A stretch of DNA of 64,000 nt from Paenibacillus paeoniae (lineage in GTDB: Bacteria > Bacillota > Bacilli > Paenibacillales > Paenibacillaceae), in NCBI RefSeq assembly GCF_003388735.1, contig NZ_QUBQ01000003.1, positions 186,001-250,000 on the forward strand, in the 5' to 3' direction. The position numbers and the translations under genes were made by a program. Below the pieces are notes generated by a model, which saw only the letters and a program-made list of their open reading frames with translations, made no database searches and was not told the origin of the DNA. Shown one piece after another: positions 9,128-16,740 of the stretch (the stretch's first letter is position 1; each line of letters opens with the position of its first letter).

Positions 9128-9988
9128 ATGCATGCGAATGGCTTAATACTGGAAGGCGGAGGCATGCGCGGCGTTTATACAGCGGGCGTGCTGGAGTATT
9201 TTTCAGAGCATGGGCTTTACTTTCCCTATACAATCGGCGTGTCGGCAGGAGCCTGCATGGGAGCAAGCTATTTGTCCAGGCAGCTTGGACGCAATCGTAT
9301 CGTTAATGTGAATTGGGTGAGTGATCCGCGATATTTGTCTTGGAGCAATCTATGGAAGAATGGGCAGCTGTTTGGCATGGATTTTATATTTGATGAAATT
9401 CCGAATAAGCTGGTGCCGTTCGATTATGATGCTTTTCAGAACAGTCCGGAGGAATATGTCATCGGTACGACGGATTGCACCACAGGGGAGCCTGTTTATT
9501 ATCATAAGAACGATCCCGGTTATGATTTATTAAAGCTGCTACGGGCGTCAAGCTCGCTTCCCTTTATCGCTCCGATCGTCGAGTTCGGCGGCAGGAAGCT
9601 GCTCGATGGCGGCATTGCCGATCCCATCCCGTTGCGAGAGGCCGAGAGACAAGGCTACCAGCGCAATGTGCTTATTCTGACGCGCAACAGCGACTATCGC
9701 AAATCCCGCTCTCGCTTTCCCTGGATGCTGAAGCGCGCTTATACCAAATATCCGAAGCTCGTTGAGACGATGCTGCGCAGGTATGAGGTCTATAATGAGA
9801 CATTGGATTATATCGAAAGTCAGGAGAAGGCAGGCAACGTATTTGTTATTCGGCCTCAAGAGACCTTGACGGTTGGCAGAATGGAGCGGAATAAAGAGAA
9901 GCTGGATGCGCTCTACATGCAGGGCTATCGCGATGCGGACAAGCTGATGCCATCTCTTCAAGATTGGATGAAGGTTACTGAAGTATAA
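9128..9988 (+). CDS. Patatin-like phospholipase (YjjU/RssA type)
   Basis: The start at ATG 9128 is chosen because AAGGAGG lies six bases upstream; an ATG 21 bases earlier overlaps that site. The 286-residue protein has the patatin oxyanion motif GGGMRG near residue 9, the nucleophile elbow GVSAG near residue 36 and the catalytic aspartate in DGGIADPIP near residue 160. It is expected to be a serine acyl hydrolase acting on phospholipids or related esters, without a signal peptide. It stands alone, with a terminator immediately after the stop. Confidence 0.9.
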   Translation: MHANGLILEGGGMRGVYTAGVLEYFSEHGLYFPYTIGVSAGACMGASYLSRQLGRNRIVNVNWVSDPRYLSWSNLWKNGQLFGMDFIFDEIPNKLVPFDYDAFQNSPEEYVIGTTDCTTGEPVYYHKNDPGYDLLKLLRASSSLPFIAPIVEFGGRKLLDGGIADPIPLREAERQGYQRNVLILTRNSDYRKSRSRFPWMLKRAYTKYPKLVETMLRRYEVYNETLDYIESQEKAGNVFVIRPQETLTVGRMERNKEKLDALYMQGYRDADKLMPSLQDWMKVTEV

Positions 9989-10017
9989 GGTCAGCCAATG
10001 ATTTGGCTGCCTTTTTT
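9988..10017 (+). terminator. Terminator after the patatin gene
   Basis: AGG(T)CAGCCAA pairs with TTGGCTGCCT around a short loop and is followed by six T; it overlaps the stop codon region. Confidence 0.8.
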
Positions 10018-10071
10018 CGTACCCTTTTCGGTCCATACGAGCCGCTTATGTGCATCATTTTTTTCGTTGTA

Positions 10072-10112
10072 ATACTTTCGCCATGTTCGCTTTTGCCGGA
10101 TTCTGGCATGAT
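10072..10112 (+). promoter_or_regulatory. Promoter with 19-base motif shared with the nucleotidyltransferase-rtcB2 promoter
   Basis: ATACTTTCGCCATGTTCGC (10072-10090), 16 bases, then an extended -10 TGG-CATGAT (10104-10112). The same motif with one mismatch, followed by the same 16-base gap and GACAAT, occurs at 27393. No good TTGACA is present, so an activator is likely. The predicted start site (about 10118) coincides with the first base-paired strand of the structured RNA. The divergent WYL pair next to the second copy is the best candidate activator. Confidence 0.65.
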
Positions 10113-10115
10113 GAA

Positions 10116-10612
10116 GGAGGTTAATCGTTAGCAGCAAGGTTCCAGGGCGTGAACTTCTAACGTTCCGCAGTGCCGGTCCGATTCGGCTCCGGTATACTGA
10201 ACGCTTGTGCAACATTAATCCTCCAAAATTATTATTGGGTTCAAATCCCAATCGTCTTTACAGACGCCAGGTTGGACACTCGATTAAGGATCGAGCAATT
10301 GAGCAAGTCTGAACAGGTCTTCCAGGGAACGGTCGGAGCAGCAGCGACCCTTTGCATTCCTGTCCCCCTTCGTAAGGAGAGGCGGCAAACGGATGCAGGG
10401 AAGCGGTGAATTCCGCTTTGGCCGGACTATGCAATCGGAGGATACCGAATCACGAAAGCTATCCGCGCAGGGCTGACAGAAGACCGAGGCAGGTACGGGT
10501 GGCAAGGACCCCGACGCCTCCTCGTTACAGATGCGGTCAACTGGAGGCAAAAGCGATTCTGAATCCGATTCCGTCCCGATGTCGAAGGACCGCTCCTGCG
10601 GAAGATCAAATG
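10116..10612 (+). ncRNA. Structured RNA / long 5' leader of slipin with tRNA T-arm-like hairpin
   Basis: About 500 bases with no convincing ORF but many compact helices. GGAGG-TTAAT (10116-10125) pairs with ATTAA-T-CCTCC (10214-10224) to close a domain holding CGTTAG/CTAACG (10126/10157) and TGCCGG/CCGGTA (10171/10189). Then comes a hairpin identical in form to a tRNA T-arm: ATTGGG, loop TTCAAAT, CCCAAT (10234-10252). Next are CGTCT-TTAC-AGACG followed by CCA (10253-10269), CTCGAT/ATCGAG (10279/10290), GGTCG/CGACC and AAGCGG/CCGCTT (10401/10413). No terminator separates it from slipin, so it may be processed from, or act within, the slipin mRNA. It is not RNase P, tmRNA or a complete tRNA. 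The known parallel is the tRNA-mimicking Y RNA of some proteobacterial RNA-repair operons; homology to it is not shown. Confidence 0.55.
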
Positions 10613-10629
10613 AAGAAGAGGTGTATAGG

Positions 10630-11760
10630 ATGAAAAAAATGATCAAAACAATAGTCATCAAATCGGATGAGCGAGGATTGCTCTTTCATAAAGGCAGCTA
10701 TATCCATCATTTAAAGCCGGGAACGTATCGCTACACGTCTTGGTCTGGAAACGAAGTGATCGTACAGGAGGTGACCAGACCATTTGCGGTGCCAGGCAAA
10801 GAGCTTGCTCTATTTCGTCATGATGCGGAATTGGGCCTGGAGCTTGCGGTTGTGGATGTCCAGGATCACGAGTATGTGCTTCATTATGAGGATGGCCGAT
10901 TCGTCTCCTTATTAGGGGCAGGCAGCTATGCCTATTGGAATGTGCTGAAAAAGCATCGCTTCGTACATATCGATATCCGTCAGCCTGAGCTTCCGTCCGA
11001 TCTGATTGCTGCGCTTCCTCAGCGGCTGCTGCCTTACTGTACGGTCATTGAAGTGGCCAATCATGAAAGAGGGCTCCTGCACTATAATCACGTTTTTCAA
11101 AGAGAGCTTGCGCCCGGTAAATATTACTTTTGGAAACATGCTCCTGTTAGCGTACAAGTGAAAATGGCCGACCTGCGTCAGCAGCAGCTTGATTTGACCG
11201 GACAGGAGATGATGACGGAAGACAAAATTACGCTTCGACTCAATTTTGTATGCCAGTATCAGATCGTAAGTCCAAGCAAAACGTTGGAGATCAAAGGCTT
11301 TGATGAGCAGGTTTATATTACGCTGCAGCTGATTCTGCGTGAATACATTGGCACGATGAAGCTGGATGATCTGCTCCGCGTGAAGCAAGAGATCGGCGCC
11401 TATGTGCTGAGTCGTCTGAATGAGCATAGCGATCGATTCGGGGTCCGATTTGCTGCCGCAGGCGTGAAGGATATTATTTTGCCTGGCGAGGTGAAGGATA
11501 TCTTGAATACCGTGCTGCTGGCGGAGAAGAGAGCGCAGGCCAATCTCATTACGCGCCGTGAAGAGACGGCTTCCACTAGAAGCTTGCTCAATACGGCAAA
11601 GCTGATGGAGGAGAACAGTACGCTGTATCGGTTGAAGGAGCTGGAGTATCTGGAGAAGATATGCGATCGGGTAGGCAGCATCTCCTTGACTGGCGGAGGC
11701 AACCTGTTGGAGCAGCTCAACGCTTTGGTCGGTGTGAAGAAAGCCGGAGATCATTCGTGA
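10630..11760 (+). CDS. Slipin / SPFH (band 7) family protein
   Basis: ATG 10630 follows AAGAGG by about eight bases and gives 376 residues. The N-terminal half contains two repeats of a small beta module (DERGLLFHKGSY... and NHERGLLHYNHV...). The SPFH/band-7 domain covers about residues 140-330 (KITLRLNFVCQYQIVSPSKT, LREYIGTMKLDDLL, GVRFAAAGVKDIILPGEVKDIL), followed by a helical tail with AEKRAQANLITRREETASTRSLLN, typical of slipins. Slipins are stomatin relatives that scaffold membrane assemblies and occur in several rtcB operons. Here the gene follows a 500-nt structured RNA and a promoter shared with the rtcB2 locus. Its stop overlaps a terminator. Confidence 0.88.
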   Translation: MKKMIKTIVIKSDERGLLFHKGSYIHHLKPGTYRYTSWSGNEVIVQEVTRPFAVPGKELALFRHDAELGLELAVVDVQDHEYVLHYEDGRFVSLLGAGSYAYWNVLKKHRFVHIDIRQPELPSDLIAALPQRLLPYCTVIEVANHERGLLHYNHVFQRELAPGKYYFWKHAPVSVQVKMADLRQQQLDLTGQEMMTEDKITLRLNFVCQYQIVSPSKTLEIKGFDEQVYITLQLILREYIGTMKLDDLLRVKQEIGAYVLSRLNEHSDRFGVRFAAAGVKDIILPGEVKDILNTVLLAEKRAQANLITRREETASTRSLLNTAKLMEENSTLYRLKELEYLEKICDRVGSISLTGGGNLLEQLNALVGVKKAGDHS

Positions 11761-11784
11761 TATAATGATCTTCGGCTTTTATTT
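11741..11784 (+). terminator. Terminator overlapping the slipin stop codon
   Basis: AAGCCGGAGATCAT pairs with ATGATCTTCGGCTT (one mismatch) followed by T-rich sequence; the stop codon lies in the loop. Confidence 0.85.
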
Positions 11785-11814
11785 TGTACTTAAGATGTCG
11801 CGGATGAACCTGGC

Positions 11815-12504
11815 TTGGAGAGGATGACAGGCGTATTGGATAACTCATTTGCAGAGAAGGATAGCGCTCAATTGGTATCGGGAACAGAGCGGATCACGTT
11901 AGGCATGGGCTGCTTTTGGAGTCCGGAAGCGCTGTTCGGTGCGATGCCGGGAGTGATTCGCACACGCGTTGGCTACACGGGAGGTCAGTCCGCTCAGCCG
12001 ACGTACCGTAATTTGGGGGATCATACGGAAAGTGTTCAAATTGAATTTGATTCCAGCATACGATCCTTTGAGGAGCTGGCCGCCTACTTTTGGGAGCATC
12101 ATAATCCAGTTAATATTAATGGTTACAGGGGCCGGCAATATCACTCGCTGCTCCTTTATGAGAATGAGAGCCAACGCACTGCGATTGATCGCGTGCTGCT
12201 TGATCGAGAGCGCCGAGGATACGCTAGACCGGACACGGACATTGTGCTGTACAGCAACTTTTATAGCGCCGAGGAGCGTCATCAGAAATATTACTTAAAG
12301 CGGTATGCGCAAGCGGTCGAATCGCTCAGCGCACGATATCCCTCACATAGCCAGTTGAATGACGCCACCGTTGCCGCTAGGCTGAATGGTCTTGCGAAGG
12401 GCTATACCAGCATGGAAAGAATCAAAAATGAGATAGAGGCATGGAGAATCAGCGACGCGGAGAAAAGTGATATAATAGACTTGATATCCTCCATTCGATG
12501 GTAG
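11815..12504 (+). CDS. msrA: Peptide-methionine (S)-S-oxide reductase MsrA, with C-terminal extension
   Basis: The catalytic motif GCFWSPE, GYTGG and the HTESVQIEFD and YRGRQYHS stretches identify MsrA, which reduces methionine-S-sulfoxide in proteins. The MsrA domain ends around residue 170; a further 55-residue helical tail has no clear function and lacks an MsrB domain. The start is uncertain: TTG 11815 and ATG 11824 are in frame, and neither has a well-spaced ribosome site (GGAGAGG touches the ATG). It lies directly after the slipin terminator. Repair of oxidised protein next to RNA-repair genes could reflect shared oxidative-stress logic, but that is only an inference. Confidence 0.9.
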   Translation: MERMTGVLDNSFAEKDSAQLVSGTERITLGMGCFWSPEALFGAMPGVIRTRVGYTGGQSAQPTYRNLGDHTESVQIEFDSSIRSFEELAAYFWEHHNPVNINGYRGRQYHSLLLYENESQRTAIDRVLLDRERRGYARPDTDIVLYSNFYSAEERHQKYYLKRYAQAVESLSARYPSHSQLNDATVAARLNGLAKGYTSMERIKNEIEAWRISDAEKSDIIDLISSIRW

Positions 12505-12545
12505 GAGACCTTAGTATTTGTTGTCCTTGATTAAGGGGGAGACGC

Positions 12546-12818
12546 ATGAAGGTATATCTGATTCTTACTCAAATTTTATATGTGATTGGTTTACTGCCCT
12601 GGTTTGTTTTCTGGGGATTGTCGTTTATGAGTTTTGACAGTGGCGTCGGGGCTGCCAATTTAGGCTTCGTCCTTGCGATTACGATTTATCCTATTGCCGT
12701 TGTGGCTTGTTCGATTATCGCATGGGTCATTCACAAACGGAAGAAACGGGCTGCGGTTATCGTCAATTTGATACCGATGCTATGGGTATTGGGGCTGGGA
12801 TCCCTCTTTTTGTTATAA
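12546..12818 (+). CDS. Small three-helix membrane protein, unknown
   Basis: A 90-residue hydrophobic protein with three membrane segments (about residues 4-28, 33-58 and 66-89) and a short KRKKR loop between the last two, which places that loop inside the cell. It starts at ATG after GGGGGAG with good spacing. No family motif is recognised. It is followed by a terminator and is probably monocistronic or co-transcribed with msrA, 41 bases upstream. Confidence 0.7.
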   Translation: MKVYLILTQILYVIGLLPWFVFWGLSFMSFDSGVGAANLGFVLAITIYPIAVVACSIIAWVIHKRKKRAAVIVNLIPMLWVLGLGSLFLL

Positions 12819-12835
12819 TAGGGCGTATGTTTAGG

Positions 12836-12874
12836 ACCGTTAGGGTGAGGTGACTCGCTGCTGACGGTTTTTTT
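12836..12874 (+). terminator. Terminator after the small membrane protein gene
   Basis: ACCGTTAG pairs with CTGACGGT (one G-U) around a 17-base loop, followed by seven T. Confidence 0.7.
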
Positions 12875-13063
12875 CATTATCGGTTATTCCCTTTTGATGC
12901 GGGAGCGGTAGCGTTCCGGTTCACATAAGAGTGGGGTACGCTGCCGATCTTTTAAGCGACTGCATGTATGGAGGGATCGTGCCATACAGATGCTGTATAG
13001 TCGACAACGTAAGGAGAAGAACTCTGCCGCACAGATGCGATTAGCTTCCCAGATGCTGCAGAT

Positions 13064-13345
13064 ATGCAGAGAAGCTCTTCCCCTGCTGAATCGGCAATAT
13101 GCAGATATTTCGGCCGAGCCTCTTCTGAGGAGGTTGCCAGCCCGCACATGGAGTTGACGGAACGGGAGAAAGAAGTTTTGCTGCTGATGGCCGAAGGAGC
13201 TTCCAACAAGGAAATTGCCGTCAAGTTGACGGTTACGAGCGAGACGGTGAAAACTCACGTTCGCAATATATTCAAGAAGCTGAATGTAGATCGCCGGATA
13301 AGGGCCGTTGCTGTGGCTGAAAAGCTGAAGCTATTGCAATCATAA
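13064..13345 (+). CDS. LuxR-type helix-turn-helix protein, short, possibly a remnant
   Basis: The last 65 residues form a clear LuxR/GerE DNA-binding domain (MELTEREKEVLLLMAEGASN, then KEIAVKLTVTSETVKTHVRN and FKKLNV). The 28 residues before it are compositionally poor and no ribosome site precedes either ATG 13064 or ATG 13148. In another frame, from about 12950 to 13158, a helix-rich coding-like stretch runs into a stop just where the HTH begins. That pattern fits a larger regulator truncated by a frameshift, but a genuine small LuxR protein is also possible. It ends 30 bases before the rtcB leader promoter. Confidence 0.5.
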   Translation: MQRSSSPAESAICRYFGRASSEEVASPHMELTEREKEVLLLMAEGASNKEIAVKLTVTSETVKTHVRNIFKKLNVDRRIRAVAVAEKLKLLQS

Positions 13346-13354
13346 TGGCTCCAA

Positions 13355-13374
13355 AACAGCTATAGCTGTTTTTT
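13355..13374 (+). terminator. Short terminator after the LuxR-type gene
   Basis: AACAGC, TATA loop, GCTGTT, then a T run. It separates the LuxR-type gene from the rtcB leader promoter. Confidence 0.65.
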
Positions 13375-13377
13375 ACA

Positions 13378-13406
13378 TTGAAGCAGCGGCAGGCATCGAT
13401 TATGAT
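13378..13406 (+). promoter_or_regulatory. Promoter of the rtcB leader
   Basis: TTGAAG (13378-13383), a 17-base spacer and TATGAT (13401-13406). The predicted start is near 13413, giving a leader of about 250 bases before rtcB. Confidence 0.6.
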
Positions 13407-13440
13407 AACTCTATCACATTTGGAAAGGAGGCCGAGGGCC

Positions 13441-13521
13441 ATGTTCGTTACGATCATGTTAGACCGCATAGTTAAGAAAGCAAACCATACATTCATTGTC
13501 CATCGGCCTCTACGGGCCTGA
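13441..13521 (+). CDS. 26-codon leader ORF upstream of rtcB
   Basis: ATG 13441 is preceded by a strong AAAGGAGG (13424-13431) nine bases away, a better site than that of rtcB itself. The peptide is 26 residues, basic, and ends in VHRPLRA before TGA. It is followed by a stable hairpin (13526-13575) and by an intrinsic terminator (13592-13630), with rtcB beginning 35 bases later. This is the layout of a translation-coupled attenuator. The alternative is that the ORF is chance and the strong site belongs to a non-coding leader. Confidence 0.5.
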   Translation: MFVTIMLDRIVKKANHTFIVHRPLRA

Positions 13522-13525
13522 GCAA

Positions 13526-13630
13526 GGAGAAGCGGAAGCACGTGACCACATGTGGTTGCTGGTGCGAACCGCTCCTATTTTCCGCATGCTTGAAGACCGT
13601 AAGCGACCTAGGCTTACGGTCTTCTTTTTT
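13526..13630 (+). promoter_or_regulatory. rtcB leader: hairpin plus intrinsic terminator (putative attenuator)
   Basis: First a bulged hairpin: GGA-GAA-GCGG with CCGCTCC enclosing AGCA-cgtg-ACCA / TGGT-TGCT. Then a perfect 13-pair terminator stem GAAGACCGTAAGC / GCTTACGGTCTTC (13592-13604 and 13612-13624) with six T. Only 34 bases separate the T run from the rtcB start and they hold no promoter, so rtcB expression must come from read-through. Confidence 0.65.
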
Positions 13631-13664
13631 ATTTCTACTAAACGAGAGTGAGTGAAATTTCATT

Positions 13665-15089
13665 ATGAATAACAACGAAACGTATTACAGGCAGATTGAT
13701 CTGCCGGCAGGCGATCTGCACATCTATGCCAGCGATAGATTATTCCAGGATATGGGATCCAAGGTGCTGGAGATGGCGAACAACAATTTGCAAATTCCAA
13801 ATATTCGCTACATGAGCTATACGCCGGATGCACATGTTGGAGTCGGTACATGTATCGGCACGACAGCTGTATGGGGAGCGGAGAATGGCTATGTCTCGCC
13901 CTCCATCGTAGGCAGCGACATCGGCTGCGGCATGCGCGTCCATGTGACGAATATGCAGGCCGAGGATTTGAAGGATGTGAGGCTTCGCCGGAAGCTGGTG
14001 AAAGCGATAGAGAAACTTATTCCGGTCGAGAGCCATGCCAGAGGCTACTTCTCCGACATTAGACTTGAGCATGTGCTTCGCAAAGGGCTTCACGGGCTGC
14101 CGGGCAAATATGTGCCGGACTCGTATACGCCTAGAAAGGCCACTTCCCTAACGCATGTCGAAAGCAGCGGCTTTCGATTCAATGAAGATGTGCTGGATCG
14201 CTTGCCGGAGCATGTGTGGCACCGATCACATCGTCAACTGGGCACGCTTGGAGGAGGCAATCACTTCGTCGAGATTCAGTCCATTCAGCTTCATGAAGAC
14301 AATTATGACGTTGCGCAGCAATGGGGACTTAAGGATGGACAGGTCATTGTCATGATACACAGCGGCTCCCGCGCATGGGGCGGCGCCGTCAACCAATATT
14401 GCAGCTCGGAAGTGGCCAAGACGATGCGCCAGCTAGGTCATGGCACTGCCGATCCCAAGCTTCAGTTCGCACCGATCGGCAGTGCGGCGGGAGACACCTA
14501 TATAAACTTGATGTATTCTGCTCTGAACTTCGCCATTGTGAATCGTCACCTGCTTGCTTACGCGGTCCGAGAAGCCTTCCGCGACACGATCGGATCCGGC
14601 GTGGAGCTGCGGACGCTTTATGATCTGATGCATAATTACGCTTGTGGAGAAGAAGAAGGAGAGGATAGCTATTTCATTCATCGGAAGGGTGCAACCCGGG
14701 CGCTGCCGGGAGGACATCCCGGCAATCCTGCCCCGTATCTGACGACAGGGCATCCGGCGCTTATACCGGGATCGATGGGGACGGCCTCCTACTTGATGGT
14801 CGGCGCTGCCGGCGGTGCGGACAACTATTACTCCATCTGCCATGGAGCGGGACGGATTCGTTCCCGCAATGCGACAAAGCAGCTAGTGTCAGTAGATGAA
14901 TTTGCCGCCTCTATGCGCGTAGGGTGCGAGGATGAGATTGTGGTAAACCATCGGGCGCTGGAATCGATTCTGGATGAATCCCCGCAAGCTTACAAAGACG
15001 TAGATCAAATCATAGAAAGCGTCGTTGGAGCCGGACTTGCCACTGTTGTGGCGAAGTGCAGCCCGCTTGCGACGGTCAAAGGAGTATAA
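13665..15089 (+). CDS. rtcB: RNA-splicing ligase RtcB (paralogue 1)
   Basis: A 474-residue RtcB. By comparison with the archaeal enzyme, the residues that bind two manganese ions and accept GMP are present at matching spacings: D85 and C88 in GSDIGCG, H200 in GGGNHF, H232 in IHSGSR, H323 in LMHNYA and the guanylylated H393 in CHGAGR. RtcB joins RNA ends carrying 2',3'-cyclic phosphate (or 3'-phosphate) to 5'-OH using GTP, for example to repair tRNAs cut by ribotoxins. The ribosome site before ATG 13665 is weak, and the gene lies directly after a leader terminator. The AAA+ ATPase gene starts two bases after its stop, so the two are translationally coupled. Confidence 0.95.
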   Translation: MNNNETYYRQIDLPAGDLHIYASDRLFQDMGSKVLEMANNNLQIPNIRYMSYTPDAHVGVGTCIGTTAVWGAENGYVSPSIVGSDIGCGMRVHVTNMQAEDLKDVRLRRKLVKAIEKLIPVESHARGYFSDIRLEHVLRKGLHGLPGKYVPDSYTPRKATSLTHVESSGFRFNEDVLDRLPEHVWHRSHRQLGTLGGGNHFVEIQSIQLHEDNYDVAQQWGLKDGQVIVMIHSGSRAWGGAVNQYCSSEVAKTMRQLGHGTADPKLQFAPIGSAAGDTYINLMYSALNFAIVNRHLLAYAVREAFRDTIGSGVELRTLYDLMHNYACGEEEGEDSYFIHRKGATRALPGGHPGNPAPYLTTGHPALIPGSMGTASYLMVGAAGGADNYYSICHGAGRIRSRNATKQLVSVDEFAASMRVGCEDEIVVNHRALESILDESPQAYKDVDQIIESVVGAGLATVVAKCSPLATVKGV

Positions 15090-15091
15090 CG

Positions 15092-16417
15092 ATGAGAGCA
15101 GCAGCAAAATTAACGCAAGCGGTTAAAGATAAGGCTATGTCGAGCGAAAGGGCTTCCTTCATCGCTCCTTCTGGCCAAGGTCCGGTCTCCATTGGCAAAA
15201 CTTATTTCGATTATGCGGAAACAGTCAGACGCATCTTCCGCTATCTGGAGGAAAGATTCGGCGGCGCTTTCCGTCTCTATTACCAAGAGGATAGCAATGA
15301 TATGTGGGACTCGCTGGAGGAGGATGTGCGAAGGGGCTACCCCGGTGTGGAGCATGCGGCGAGCCTGTACGATCTCGTAGAGACCGATGTATTCCGTTAC
15401 GAGTCGGACACGGCAATGTCGCCTCGTCAGGGCAGCTATGAGATTAGACCGGCCGTCCGTAATAACTTGCTTCTCTACCCTGCGTTTCAAGTTGCATTTG
15501 CCCGCGTTCCGAAAGAAATGAATCATGGACTCGGATACGAGAATTTGATTTTTGCGGCAAGCGAAGAGAGCATGGGTGAATTTCTGGCTGATATGCGTCA
15601 GCGTCAGCTTGCCGAGCGGAAAATCATGTTATATAGCGATACAAGAGATGGATTGGAGCGTGAGCATCTTAGCGCGACCCATCCTGTCGCTCGAAGCGAC
15701 GTTTTTATGGATGAGACGCTTAAGGCGCATATTTATCGATCGGTGGATGAGTTTTTCGATAAGGAAGGATCTTTTTTCGAAACCTATAATATCCCGTACA
15801 AACGAGGGATTCTGCTCTACGGCAAGCCGGGCAATGGAAAAACGACATTAGTAAAGTCAATCTCAGGTACGGTGAGCGCACCGGTAACCTATTGGCAAAT
15901 TACAGAGTATACGAACAGCGAGTCCATCAGCGAGGTATTCTCTGCTGCGGTACGTATGGCGCCGATGGTGCTGGTTATTGAAGATATAGACTCCATGCCG
16001 GAATCGTGCAGATCCTACTTCCTCAACATTTTGGATGGCGTAGCTTCCAAGGAAGGGATTTTCCTCATCGGGACGACCAACTACCCGGAGCGCATCGACC
16101 CGGCACTGATGAACCGAGCAGGGCGATTCGATCGGGCTTACGAGGTAAAGTCGCCGGATCAGTCGATGCGCCTTGATTATTTGCAGCGCAAGGGGATGGC
16201 GCAATTAGTTGATCAGGAGACGCTTGCGGAAGCGGCCAGACGCACGGACGGATTCACCTTTGCGCAGCTTGGTGAACTCTATGTATCTGCCGCCTTGCAG
16301 AAGCATTACGAGAATGAAGTGAGGTTGATGGATATGATTAACGAGATGAATTCTGACTACTCGAAGAGCCGCAGCGGCGATTGGATGAAAGATAGAAATA
16401 CAATGGGATTTATGTAA
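15092..16417 (+). CDS. AAA+ ATPase coupled to RtcB
   Basis: ATG 15092 is chosen because AAAGGAG lies seven bases upstream, inside the end of rtcB. The 441-residue protein has an N-terminal family-specific domain (about 1-205) and a C-terminal AAA+ module: Walker A GKPGNGKT (about 244), Walker B VLVIEDID, sensor IGTTNYPE and the arginine-finger region NRAGRFD. It belongs to the same broad class as BCS1/proteasomal AAA proteins. No membrane segment is seen. Its partner is most likely RtcB: it could remodel the ligase, its RNA substrate or a bound toxin. The specific role is not known. Confidence 0.85.
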   Translation: MRAAAKLTQAVKDKAMSSERASFIAPSGQGPVSIGKTYFDYAETVRRIFRYLEERFGGAFRLYYQEDSNDMWDSLEEDVRRGYPGVEHAASLYDLVETDVFRYESDTAMSPRQGSYEIRPAVRNNLLLYPAFQVAFARVPKEMNHGLGYENLIFAASEESMGEFLADMRQRQLAERKIMLYSDTRDGLEREHLSATHPVARSDVFMDETLKAHIYRSVDEFFDKEGSFFETYNIPYKRGILLYGKPGNGKTTLVKSISGTVSAPVTYWQITEYTNSESISEVFSAAVRMAPMVLVIEDIDSMPESCRSYFLNILDGVASKEGIFLIGTTNYPERIDPALMNRAGRFDRAYEVKSPDQSMRLDYLQRKGMAQLVDQETLAEAARRTDGFTFAQLGELYVSAALQKHYENEVRLMDMINEMNSDYSKSRSGDWMKDRNTMGFM

Positions 16418-16418
16418 A

Positions 16419-16550
16419 TCATGAACGGTCAAGCTTTCTTCTTTTGCCATTGAGAATTTTAATCCAAACCTTCTGATGGTCGTCCCGGCATATACGAATA
16501 CCAAGATGTTTTAGTAGTGTCCAGACTTCCTGAAAGTAGTAATAGGGCAT
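16419..16550 (-). CDS. Possible 43-residue basic small protein
   Basis: On the minus strand, ATG (16548-16550) to TGA (16419-16421) encodes 43 residues with protein-like composition, aromatic at the start (MPYYYFQEVWTLLKHLGI) and basic at the end (ILNGKRRKLDRS). It converges on the AAA+ gene with one base between stops. No ribosome site is visible, so it may be a decayed fragment or chance. I do not recognise a family. Confidence 0.3.
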   Translation of the reverse strand: MPYYYFQEVWTLLKHLGIRICRDDHQKVWIKILNGKRRKLDRS

Positions 16551-16740
16551 CTTATCAAGAATGTTGCTACAGCCCTAAGTTGTTGTACAGATATGAAAGT
16601 TTAAGACGGTTTCCCCGGTCAAACGGAGGCAGTCGTCTTATTTCTTTTCTTCCCTGGGCGTCTGCCGTGTAACGGGCTTCTGCCTGCACATAAACTAAGT
16701 TAAACCGTCAGACGAATCCCTTGAAGGAAGGACACTCATC
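16551..16740. other. Intergenic region with inverted repeats after the AAA+ gene
   Basis: Holds AAGACG...CGTCTT (about 16603-16640), followed by a T-rich run that may terminate the rtcB-AAA+ transcript, and a second wide inverted repeat CGTCTG...CAGACG just before the small ORF at 16741. No other gene is seen. Confidence 0.4.

Noticed and set aside
10234..10269. A tRNA gene suggested by a perfect T-arm followed by a hairpin and CCA
   Set aside because: No acceptor partner strand, D-arm or anticodon arm with tRNA spacing could be found; kept only as part of the structured RNA.
10116..10612. RNase P RNA, tmRNA or a group II intron
   Set aside because: None of the recognisable core sequences (P4 motif, tmRNA 3' end with CCA, domain V) is present.
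10284..10661. ORFs on both strands inside the structured RNA region (such as 125 residues on the minus strand and 75 on the plus strand)
   Set aside because: No ribosome sites, odd composition rich in Arg/Pro/Ser and no family motifs; they follow from GC-rich hairpins.
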